Source: Streblospio benedicti
Taxonomy: Eukaryota > Annelida > Polychaeta > Spionida > Spionidae
Direction of reading: 5' to 3'
NCBI GenBank assembly: GCA_019095985.1
Contig: CM032661.1
Coordinates: 29,008,857 to 29,072,856, forward strand
Length of the DNA stretch: 64,000 nt
A program made the position numbers and the translations under genes. Below are positions 12,461 through 22,739 of the stretch, piece by piece (position 1 is the first letter of the stretch; each line of letters starts with the position of its first letter). The notes under the pieces were generated by a model. It was not told the origin of the DNA and made no database searches. It saw only the letters and a list, made by a program, of their open reading frames with translations.

Positions 12461-12682
12461 TGAATTTTCTTCAAAACACGTCTATATGAGATGACCTGCT
12501 GCAGATCAATTCATAAATCTAGCAAACAAGTATATAAATGATAAATATATGGTCAAGAGACGATTCTACCCATTAAAACACGCCGGTGTCAGACGAAACA
12601 ATGTGCCAAATAGCAATTGCTACAACAACCACAAACATGGCTTATTCGGCTTCAAAATTCAAGACTGTGCGACACAACTTAC

Positions 12683-15600
12683 CCGCTGTAGTTTGATGAC
12701 GGGACTTCCCGACTCAAACGTGTGATTACAAAGAGGCTCGCTGATATCGGGGAATTCCCCTACGGAGCCCATCCCCAGGTTGGAGAAGTCATACTCTTTC
12801 AGCTTCTTCACCTTGTCGTGGCACAAAGCTACGTTCATTTCGAGCGCATTTATCTTGGTGATGTCGTTGTTACTGAAATCCATTTCTTCTGCAAACGGCA
12901 GCAAGGCGTAAGGCATGGTGTTCATGTTGTTGCTGCTCAGTGTCAACTTATACTTCGCCGAGGTGTCTATGGGGTAGGGGCCCGTCTGGGGCGCGGTGAT
13001 GTGGTTGTTGTGCAAATACAGGTAGCTCACTTGTTCCAGCACTGCTTCTGGGAAATGGGGAAGTGCCTCAAAGTTATTGTTCTCCAGAAACAGGCGCAAA
13101 TGACGAGAGGTGAGGGTAGCGAACAGGGAGCCGTTGGCGCTGTCGGTGTGAACACAGCATTGGGTTAAAAGTCTCATTTGCATATCAGCCTCATTTTTTT
13201 CATAAAGTACTGAACTATTAGGTGGTGTTAGGTGTGCGTTAGAACTGCCATTATTAGTTTTCAATTTCTGTTCGCCGGTATATGTTACAGAACCAAACAT
13301 TTTGTCAATCATTCAATAGAAATATCGAATTGACATTAAAAGATTCTTTCTCCTATTCCTTAGAGTTATATCACATATATAGCCTCTGCCGGGACTCGAA
13401 CCATGTGGCACTAATATGCGTAGTGTTCCAGGGTTTGAATCTAGGTAGAGTCTATGTGATGTAGCCCTATAGACTTGGAGAAATACTCGCCTATTATGTC
13501 AACACTTACACCCAATATCATAATAGAATCCTTACACCCAAGACAAAGAATTTCCTTGCACATATCTATATAGATTAAATATATATTGTTTATATATGGT
13601 GCCTCGGATTAAATATACATTCCTTATCCCAGATGGTGTACAGCACTCTCTTTCATAGCTCAATCATTTAGTCTCTAGTGCTTCCAATCTATTTTCAAAC
13701 TTTTGAAAATAGATTGGAAGTTCTTTACCAGGACTAGAGGCTAAATAATTAAGTTATCTACATAGCAATACTGAAGTAACACAAGTCCTACAACCTGTCG
13801 TCGAGGTGATTGTTGTCCAGGTGGATGTAGCGCAGCTTCGTGGCATATTCTAGCGGGCAGGACGTGAAGTCCGGGTACTGCGTGAGACCCGCGTGGTTCC
13901 AGTACAAGCGGCTAATGTGGCAGAAAGTCGCATGCGTCAACGGCGGCAGCGTGGTGACAGCTCTAGTGGGACAGGGGCAGTGCGGATTAGGGGTGATTAC
14001 GATTTTGAAAATACAATTACAATTACCGCATTATTTTCTCACTGTCAACTGAAAACAAAGCAAAACCAGTGCAAGACCAGTTGCAATTACGATTCAAGAT
14101 GACGTTTTAAGTCATATGAGAAATTCTAATGGGAATTCTGGAACTTCAAAAATGCTGAAGTGTCATCGTATTATTAAATTTCGCAAATGACGTAATAATG
14201 TCGCCTTGTTTTTAGTGTCATAAATTGAAATTGGCATTAAATGTATGGTATTCATATTAGCTATAGTCACCTAAGGGAGAGGACACTGAGCTTGGTCAGG
14301 GCGGAGAAGTCTGGCCACTCGACCAGCGGGTTATTCACCAGGTTGAGGTTGGTCAGGGACTGTGGCAGTTTGGCCCCCAGGTCTCCCATCGACGTGAATC
14401 TGCACCAAGGTTGAATCCATTTCAATTACGATTGAATTTTCTTGAATCATTACATATCTGTTTTTATCCAATTATATGAATAACTGTACATATTGGCTTG
14501 GCAGAACAGTGAGAGTGGAATTGTATCCAAATTATAATTAGTTTGAATTATATGGTGCTGCTTCAATCATAATTTCGCTTCCATTACATTTTATTTAATT
14601 CAAATTACGATCATGATTAATTTAAGAGAAAATCTATGGCTTTCTGACAGTAGGGTGTCGAACCTGTGAGATGAAGATATAGTCAGTCACAAGGCTTCAC
14701 CGATCTATGGAAATCTCGTTACACATATGTGGAGTGGTAACATGACTTGTGAATATGATGATTACATCGAACCTAATGCGATTTCAATTCAGTTATGACT
14801 ATCATACAAACTACTCTGAAGTGAAAAGCTTGATAACAATTACGCACAGGTTATTGTTTAAGATGAGTTTCGTAAGCTGGGTGCATGTGGTTAGGTCAGG
14901 CAGGGTGGTCAGCTGGTCTTCCGTCAGGTCCAGGTGCTTCAGATTGGTCAGACTGGCCAGCTCCGTGGTCAATACACCTAAATAGAAATGTAAATGCACT
15001 TAGTTATAGTCGCAATGAACAGTTTTGCCGTGTTTTAGCGACTTTACATCTACACCAGGCCATTGACATCATTATCACACCATATCTTTCTCAATGTCTT
15101 GGGTAGCATACAACACATTGCTACCGATCACATTTGCGTACACTCGGCGGACCTATACCTACTGTATTCAACGTGTAGGTATAGCCTTTCAACAGACGTT
15201 ATATCTAATAGTGTTTATTTCTATTATTACATACACCACTCATGTCAACAATTTATCAAGTGCAAAGATGAAGAGCAAGTATAATTGTGACAGCCTCTAG
15301 CTCTAGTAGATATGAGATGAAACCCTAAGAATCCCACTGATATTAAATATACAGCCTCGAACATCCTGTACTGATATAGCCTTTAAAATCAGAGTATTCA
15401 CTAGCAACAGCTGCAGAAGCAGCATCATGCATGGGTGATTTACCAGGCAAGGACTAGCCAAGACATTAAGTGTGTCATCTTGATCAAAGCTTCCCCATTA
15501 CAAAAAACAGCACCACATGCTTAAACGAGAAAATACCCAAATACAGCAGCTATACATCTGCTCTGAAAATCGATTGCTGTTCTAAAATTAGAAGCCATGC

Positions 15601-18600
15601 GCTTTCAAGTAATGACGTAATGTGATCCAATCGATTAGCAACATTGGGATCATAGAGAAGCTTTTAGAATTGGCTTTCATGTCAGATCATTTAAGGCTAG
15701 TGTAGGCACCACGGAGTAGTATGCACGGAGTAGTATGCAACTTGTTATCTAGTAAGTTTGCTCAGCACCCACCATCAGATCCGACCGGGAATTGAACCCA
15801 AGACCTTCTGGTCACCAGTCCAACTCCCTTTCTACTCGGCCACAGAAGCACACCTGATGAGCAGTTCAACATCTGGGACCAAGTACACACGTACACAAAG
15901 AGACCGTCATGAACGTCCATAAGACGACAACCACCAAGGCCAGTGATTCACCTACCTGGTCTTGTTCCAGTCTTATTAATATTTAATTAAAAATCATCAC
16001 CATGCTTTTACATCAACTCATAGCACATCTGCTTGTAAGATATATGTTACGTGTGAAATTCTAAAGGGTAAAACATGCAAATCTTGACTGGCGCTAACTT
16101 GTGCAAGAGAACAGTTAATGACACGCGTACATTCAATAAATTGAAAGTATGTTTAGAACGTTTGCTGCTATCGTTAGTTAAAAACCAATGCAAACATCTA
16201 TTAAAAACAGTTATCTTGTCAAATACAAATTCTTAAGAAAAACAAAAGTTGGGACAGAACATTTTACGTCGCTAGCATATTTTTTTTACTAACGAAAGAT
16301 CGCAGGCAGATCCCGGGAGGGTGTGGTGATGGTGATGGTGCAAGAGGGCCCCCTGCCCTCCTTTTCCACCTTGTTTTCATAAGGCTTTTTGCATCTTTGA
16401 TATCGAACGCGAGTACGAAACACATGAGATACCTTAAGTGCGCCCCCCCCCCCTTCTGAAAACGTAGATCTGATCTGCCTGTGAACGACTGGGGCTAGCG
16501 TGAGCATAGGACCCTTTCTCACCTACGGCCTGCCAGCGGATGTAAAGGTACTGTAGTGTGCCGCTGATGCCAGACAGGTCAGGGAAGGGGAACGGGTCGG
16601 AGCCCATCCACAGAGTCCGTAGACTGGTGAAGCCGGCCAAGATGGCGGGGTCGATAGTGGCAATACGGTTGTCTTGTAGGGTCAGGTAGACGAGTGTAGC
16701 CTAGTTGTTAGCAAAATATAACACAGTAAAATAGAGATGTCAATTTCCCACTATTTTGATATCCGTGAAAGCACACCACAGTAGTCGGCAAATATATTGA
16801 CTGACATACATTATTGTTACATTTCTAGCATTTGTCTTTCATAAGTTTGGTTATGTTATAGTACTGTAACTTCCCAGTCAGGTCAAGAAGCACAGTGAAT
16901 ATGCTGGTGTACTGTACCTTTCCGGGCAGGTCCGGGAATTCCGTGAACTCATTATGGTTCAAGTAGAGCGTGTGGAGCACGTCCAGCCCAGCCACGCTTT
17001 CCACAGCGCTGATGTCATTATAACCGAGGTAGAGGTGAGTGAGCGAGGCTCCCACAGCGCTGAGGTCTGGCAGCACCGTCAGTCTGTTACCGTTCAAGCT
17101 CAGCGTCTTCAAGGCCGTGCCCTGGAGAAGAGTGACCAGGATGGATGCAGGGTCATGTGTAAATGTTAGGTTCACAATATATATTCCATAACCTAACTTG
17201 TAGTTTTTGAAATAGAACTTCAACCTTATTTTTAAACACCTCTACGTCCACTCCCAGCAGAGGGTTTTCCTTTTTGCAATAACAAAGATATGAAAATATT
17301 AATTAATTTCATTGTATTGGTTGCTTTCTAAATTCAAATGCTTTACAATAGTCATCAATCGTAAAAAGCTTCAAATGTGATGCAATTTTAATACTAGCAT
17401 GCGGGGAGGGTGGTGGTAGGTAGGGGGATGAATATATTTTCAAAAGGAGGCTGCACACAGAGAGATATGCAAATGCGAAGTACAGTAGAACCTCCAACTA
17501 AGACCACCTCTCTATCGATACCACCTCTACAATGAGACCACTTTCCATGCTGAGCCTCCCAAACCTTCATAAAGTTACTAAAATGAACCTCTGTATAGAG
17601 ACCACCTCTCAACTGAAACCAGCTAACACTGGTCCCCGCCGTGGTCCTAACAGAGAGGTTCTACAGTAAGGCTATAAAATCTCTAGTATGTTGTGCGTAC
17701 CTGGAAGGCGGTGGCGTCCACTGTGGTCAGCTGGTTCCTCTTGATAGAGACGTCCACGAGGGCGGTGTACGGGGAGAACTCACCCGGGCCCAGGCTCGTA
17801 AGCTGGTTGTCATTCAGGCTTAAAGGACAGCAGTGCACAGGGAAATAAGCCAAATACGATTTTGCCGTCACTGTTCCTACACTACCCTACTGGCAATGAT
17901 GCAAGATATTTCATTATCTTATATTGAATTATGTGGCAAAGCACGATGTTAAGCCCGCTTTACAGATTAATGAAGTCCGCCTACTAAAGTGCACTGGCAA
18001 ACTGACAAATTCTTCAGGATATTTTCAAAAATAATCAACAAATATACGGTCTGGTTATTAAAAGGACACACAATTATTCAGACCAAACTGGCCTAGTAAT
18101 AGTACTACTATTATTATGACCATGGATAGATCACATCAGTATTAACACCCGAAGTGTCTTTGATTGATGAAAATATACACAACTTGCTGCTATTTCCAAT
18201 CTGCCATCTTTGAACATGTGCTACTTGTAAACAGAGGTATCCAAGAGGCCTGATTGGTCAAAATGGTGGCAAGCTTGCATCAGCTACAGTGGTGACCTCT
18301 TTTGGCCATGACTGTGTGCAATATCTTTTCAGGGCATGTATGCAAATGAGCTTTACTCTGATTGGCTGTAGACGCAAGTAATAGTAGGGATTTTTACTGT
18401 GGCATATATATGTTATATTGCCACAGAACTTGGGTGCCGACGGTTGGGGTCCATCTTCAAAAAGGCCATGTGGCCGCTAGTCTAAGTCGCATATATTAGT
18501 AGCAGTTCGTTTCACTTAACAAATCGTCGCAACATATTTTTTTACTATGTTCAATAATTAATTAGTGTTGCTCCATAATGGCCAAATTGAGAGTAAGTTG

Positions 18601-18943
18601 AGCGTAATTATGTGTAAAGCAGGTTTAAAATCAAGTACAAATGTGCATATTCAATTAATTCCACCGTAAGGTACTAGCTATACTAAATGCTTATAATAAT
18701 CCTTAAAAAACTGTTGAAGTCATTGCCAACGATTATATGATAGGAGTAGGAGTAGGAGTAGGAGTAGGAGAGATAGTAGTATATGATAGGAACACGCGGG
18801 AGGCGGTAGTACTCGATGCTGGTGTCGCTGGCGGGGATGAGGGCATGTGGCACGGCCGTCAGGTCGCCCGCGCCCGCCGTGTAGGCGAGGCACAGCCCAG
18901 GCATCAGCATCAGCAGGCAGCAAGGGCCCACCCACGGCGTCAT
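12683..18943 (-). CDS. Secreted leucine-rich-repeat protein, eight exons, 3' end not found
   Basis: Exons, 5' to 3' on the minus strand: 18943-18813, 17818-17701, 17121-16918, 16700-16523, 14977-14848, 14399-14271, 13962-13795, 13139-12683. Acceptors all end in AG and donors all begin GT; phases (2,0,0,1,2,2,2,0) join without a break, which strongly supports the model. The start MTPWVGPCCLLMLMPGLCLA is a signal peptide. It is followed by a cap-like DLTAVPHALIPASDTSI lacking the usual flanking Cys, then many LRRs, e.g. LNDNQLTSLGPGEF, LKTLSLNGNRLTVLPDL, LTHLYLGYNDI, LKHLDLTEDQLTTLPDL, LTNLNLVNNPL, LRYIHLDNNHL, VSYLYLHNNHI. Most exons begin or end inside a repeat, typical of LRR genes. The last exon ends at a strong donor (GTAAGT), so more coding sequence should follow below 12680, but I found none before the N gap. 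Such proteins usually bind proteins at the cell surface or in matrix; the specific role is unknown. Confidence 0.85.
13666..13746. repeat. Fold-back hairpin in an LRR-gene intron
   Basis: Near-perfect palindrome: CTTCCAATCTATTTTCAAA at 13681-13699 is complementary to 13702-13720. Outer arms (ATTTAGTCTCTAGT and ACTAGAGGCTAAAT) pair with few mismatches. Probably a tiny MITE. Confidence 0.8.
15048..15855 (-). repeat. SINE A, interrupted by another element
   Basis: Two halves of one SINE: body 15048-15181 and tRNA-like head 15709-15855. Read on the minus strand the head carries GGCCGAGTAGAAAG and a B-box-like GTTCAATTCCCGGTC, typical of a tRNA-derived SINE. The same two parts are contiguous in the copy at 47652-47945, which shows that 15182-15699 is an insertion. 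Confidence 0.75.
15182..15699. mobile_element. 518-bp non-autonomous DNA element with target duplication
   Basis: Begins TAGCCTT and ends AAGGCTA (short inverted termini). It is flanked by GTGTAGGTA (15173-15181) and GTGTAGGCA (15700-15708), an 8 of 9 match consistent with an 8-9 bp target site duplication. It carries no coding capacity. A second, inverted copy is at about 21278-21791. Target size would suit hAT, Mutator or related superfamilies; the terminal sequence does not decide which. Confidence 0.7.
16425..16490 (+). repeat. C-run dispersed repeat
   Basis: TAAGTGCGC followed by a C run and then TTCTGAAAACGTAGATCTG. Related blocks are at 32275-32335 (twice TAAGTGCGCCCC, then GAAAACCTGGATATGCC) and, degenerate, at 6650-6690. 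Probably the end of a dispersed element. Confidence 0.55.
17481..17668. repeat. Palindromic MITE, family TACAGTAGAACCTC, copy 1
   Basis: Starts TACAGTAGAACCTC and ends GAGGTTCTACAGTA. The interior is full of AAGACCACCTCT and its complement. TA at both edges suits a Tc1/mariner-type target. Four related copies occur in this window. Confidence 0.75.
17951..18626. repeat. TIR element, AAGCCCGCTTTACA family, in the first LRR intron
   Basis: Left end AAGCCCGCTTTACA at 17951 and right end TGTAAAGCAGGTTT at about 18613-18626, matching 12 of 14 as inverted repeats. No coding sequence. The element nearly fills intron 1 of the LRR gene. Confidence 0.55.
18735..18770 (+). repeat. GGAGTA hexamer microsatellite
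   Basis: About five tandem AGGAGT units just downstream of the first LRR exon. Confidence 0.8.
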
Positions 18944-19018
18944 CACGGCCTGTCTAAGTGGCGACTGCACGCACACGCACTGTTTAGTGCTAGTCTCGGA
19001 CTGGTTTTAACAGCTCGC

Positions 19019-19165
19019 TACTTGGGATGATGGTATCTTTCTGGTCTCACAACATTGGGGTCGTGAGTTCGAGTTCTGCTGGGGCATGTTGATGTCGTCA
19101 AATAAATGGAAGCTTAGGGTTGTTAACCTGTCTTCACCTATGTCTAGCATTGGTAGATATATGCT
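19019..19165 (+). repeat. tRNA-derived SINE, family B
   Basis: Starts CTTGGGATGATGGTATC, carries GTCGTGAGTTCGAGTTC (B box) and ends AACCTGTCTTCACC. It is the plus-strand partner of the copy at 7196-7353. Confidence 0.7.
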
Positions 19166-19169
19166 CGCT

Positions 19170-19704
19170 AAAAGACGTGTTTGAGAACTCATTCGCCATT
19201 TGTTGTGTTATTTTACAAATTCCATTGCTCGGTGCTTTGTTTTTTATACACTTTGAATGCACTTCTCTCCACCGTTAGACAAATGATGCACGTGTGCATT
19301 TGCATTAACATCCCATTGATATTCGTCTTGCCATTGGTGGCAGGGCACAGTGATATTTGTATGCATCAGCTTAACGTCGAGATCACCCAAAACGTGTTTA
19401 TCCTCAAAAATTTAATGAACAAGTTTATGCATTCCTCTGATTCCTAGCATAATGCTTCACTTCTGAACATTAGGTCTCCCATCTGCTATTATTCACAAGC
19501 ATTTTTGCGTTGGTCCCTGAGTTTCACTCTGTAAGTTTTTTGCACGATATTTGGGTGTATTTTAGACCAATGACCATGTTGATAAGTATCTTGGTAGGCT
19601 AGTTGAATGCAATACCTATAGCATACACATTCAGTGAGGATCAACCTGTGTTTAGTGCCTACACGGGAACAGCAAAGGGTGCACATATACGCTGATTATA
19701 GCAA

Positions 19705-19738
<34 letters not shown>

Positions 19739-20070
19739 AATCACATTAAATAGATTACATCCGCAGTGAGAGTTGTAATAAATGTACTTCCAGTCTACTG
19801 TACACATTCAATTTGCATTGTTGTTGCAATTGTATGTTGTCTTTCACAACTCCCTGCGAAGCACAATATAAATGCTAGTCATACTTAATCCCACAAATTG
19901 CAGCCAAGTATGTGCTCATAGTAGGTGTCTATCTCACATAACCGCACGAATAACAACCGATTCCGGATGGCGGATGATCTAAATTGACATGGGCGTACTG
20001 AAACACAATATGTTCAAGCAAAAGGAGCCCCCGCCCCCGCCCCCGCTCCCATGCTATAAACACATGTAAC
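19170..20070. other. Non-coding stretch with a GT microsatellite
   Basis: A (GT)n run lies at 19707-19735 and a CCCCCG repeat at 20028-20050. No gene was seen. Confidence 0.5.
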
Positions 20071-20074
20071 CACA

Positions 20075-20248
20075 TACAGTAGAACCTCTCTACTAAAACC
20101 ACTCATGGTCTGAATAGAGAGGTGGTCTTTGTATGCAGTTTCATTTTTAATCATTTTGAAGGATTTGGGGCTGAGGAATACTAGAAAGTGGTCTTACTAT
20201 AGAGGTGGTATCATTATAGAGATAATCTTAATTGGAAGTTGTACTGTA
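20075..20248. repeat. Palindromic MITE, family TACAGTAGAACCTC, copy 2
   Basis: Starts TACAGTAGAACCTC and ends with the diverged AGTTGTACTGTA. It holds GAGAGGTGGTC and its complement in fold-back order. Confidence 0.7.
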
Positions 20249-20633
20249 ATCGTTATTGACGTGGACTGTGTTGACGCTGTTTTCTGGCCTTCGCGGAAAC
20301 ACATAATAGTTTACACTGTCTTCTTTTGAGTTTGCCAGGGATCTATGGTGTCTTTGTCTAACATTTGTATAACACCAGCTCCGGATGTTTCTATTATTCC
20401 TGTTTATAAGTACTCTCCAAGGTTTACCGACTCATTGTGGCGGTGGGTTGGGGATCTCTATACCATTGGTCAGGCCATCCCACGCATCGGCGAACACACA
20501 CGTATTCTTTTAATTATAGAATCCCACGTGGTTGCCTAACCATCGTAAACTGTGTTAGTGTTGTAAAGGAGAACACGGTCAAACATTACCAAATCATAAT
20601 TAACGTACATTTTGCTGTGTATGTACGAACATT

Positions 20634-20971
20634 AAAACCCGCTTTACACTATAGCGAATTCCACCTACGTAGCTCTACGGGCAATGGCGAACAGGCAAAT
20701 TCGTCACGAAATTTTGAACATGTTCAAAATTTGTTGACGAATTTACTGGTTGGTTTCGGTTCGTTAAAAATAGTTATGCTGTGTCTAGGAATCGCAGAAC
20801 ATTCGCACATACAAGTAACACTTCGTTTGCCTCAGCAACTTATCGTACTATGCATTTTTACTACGTTCAATGCCAACACAATACGCCCAAGTTGACGACG
20901 TGACATAGATTAATACGCACAGATGCGTTGCACGGGTTCGCCCATGATCGCTATAGTGTAAAGTGGGTTTT
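20634..20971. repeat. 338-bp MITE with good terminal inverted repeats
   Basis: Left CCCGCTTTACACTATAGCGA and right TCGCTATAGTGTAAAGTGGG are inverted repeats with one mismatch. It is flanked by TA. No coding capacity. The TIR resembles that of 17951-18626 and, more distantly, 62623-63129. Confidence 0.75.
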
Positions 20972-21277
20972 AGAAGTATTTTTACCATTCGAATTAAATA
21001 CACGAGTGTAATAATCCACATTAAGAAACTCGCATATTAAAGCAATTTATAATCAATTGATAACGATCGTAAGTAATTATTGGACAAACGGATAATGTAA
21101 AATCGAAACACTAGCTTAATACTCTGCAATGTAGCCATCGCACTACCATGACGAAACCACAATGGATGGTACCCCATGGATTCGCCAAGCAAAATATAGT
21201 CATCATCGGTTGGATTCTGGACAACAACGGCACAGCAAGCATGTAGTGCATCGTGTGGTGTCATGTAGCCTATCACA

Positions 21278-21791
21278 AGGCCGTTAAATGATCTGGCATG
21301 AAATTCTAAATTCTAAAGGATTCTCTATGATGCAGATCTTGCCAAATGTTTTGAAAAATTGACGTCATCACCTGAAAGCACATGGCTGCTATTTTTAAAA
21401 CGGCAATCTATTTTCAGAGCAGCTGTATAGCTGCTGTACTTGGGTATTTTCTCCTTTAAGCATGTGGTACTGTTTATTTGTAATGGGGAAGCTTTGACCA
21501 AACTTACATACTTAATGTATTGGCTAATCCTTACCTGGAAAATCACCCATGCATGCTGCTGGTTCAGCTCGTGAACACTCTGGTTTTAAAGGCTATAACA
21601 CGCCAGGATGTTCGAGGTTGCATATTTAAATTTCCTAGGGTTATGTAAAAGACCGTACATCTATTAGAGCCAGAGACTGTCACAGTTGTACATGCTCTTC
21701 ATCTTTGTACTTGATATATGTTTTACAAGAGCGGTTTATGTAATAATAGAAGTTAAAACTGTAATAGCTATATAGTCCTTTGAAAGACTAG
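21278..21791. mobile_element. Second, inverted copy of the 518-bp element
   Basis: The reverse complement of 15182-15699 over nearly its whole length. Shared blocks include TTTCCAGGTAAGGATTAG-like and AGCAGCTGTATAGCTGCTG segments. It is diverged by many substitutions, so the two copies are not recent sisters. Confidence 0.65.
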
Positions 21792-22244
21792 GTGTAATGT
21801 GGTGTTGGTTCGATCATCGGTGGCACTATGCGAGTGATGTAAAAACCTTTTGATAGTAGGCCTACTTCAAAACACTCAACTTCGTGTTATTTGCACGTCC
21901 CAACCCCCCCTCCACTCACCCCCTTTCCCGTGCACCAAATTTCACATGGAGGATATTCGTTGCAGGTGCTCAAGGAGACGCCAAAGTCGTAATTTCGGGT
22001 GAGATCTGCCGAAATACATCGATGTTTATGACCTAACAGCATGTAGACGAAGCAGGCCAATGTTGATTTGCATGTTATGATATCAATTTGTTTTAGTGAC
22101 ATTAACTAAGGGGACGCTGATAGAGTGTGCAGTACAGTGCTGACACTTTGTGTGGATGTTCGACAAAGTTTTTTCATAAACCCATACAAATGTCCATACT
22201 AATACACAGGCTGTTCCATAATCACCATTGATGGACGTGAATGC

Positions 22245-22690
22245 TCGGGGGAAGGGGGGTGTGTTAGTGAGAAAATGGGTGCGGACGTGCCTCAGACAGG
22301 TTGAAAACGGTACCCGCCAATATACATATTTTTGCGAAAAAGTGACCCACAATATACCAATATCTGAGAAAATGTGACCCACCAATATATCAACATCCGA
22401 GAAAATGTGACCCACCAATATACCAATATCCGAGAAAAAGGTGACACACCAAAATATCTAACTCAGATTCTCGTACATGTACATGTACAAGAATGAATAT
22501 AATGAATATCAATATTTTTTTATCCTGAAATACTGAGAATGTGAAAAAGACACCCAGAATATACCACAAATGTGAAAAAGACACCCAGAATATTCCAAAA
22601 AATGTGAAAAAAGACACCCAGCAATGTACCAAAAATGTGAAAAAACACCCAGTTTCGAGGCACGTCATGACTAATCGCGATAGTGTGAGA
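22245..22690 (-). repeat. Complex tandem repeat, GTGACCCACCAATATACC / AAAGACACCCAG units
   Basis: Several copies of an approximately 30-bp unit (GAGAAAATGTGACCCACC plus AATATACCAATATC) are followed by copies of a second unit (GTGAAAAAGACACCCAG plus AATATACC). They end in a unique edge containing TCGCGATAGTGTGAGACC. The whole array is found inverted at 56690-57065. Confidence 0.8.
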
Positions 22691-22739
22691 CCCCTTGAGC
22701 GTGAGTGCTTCATTACTGAGCACATTAGCATATTGTGAT

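Noticed and set aside
12722-13168. 148-codon plus-strand frame
   Set aside because: Shadow of the last identified LRR exon on the minus strand.
22245-22690. CRISPR-like regular repeats
   Set aside because: Repeat units are directly tandem with no unique spacers, they drift between units, and the sequence is animal DNA.
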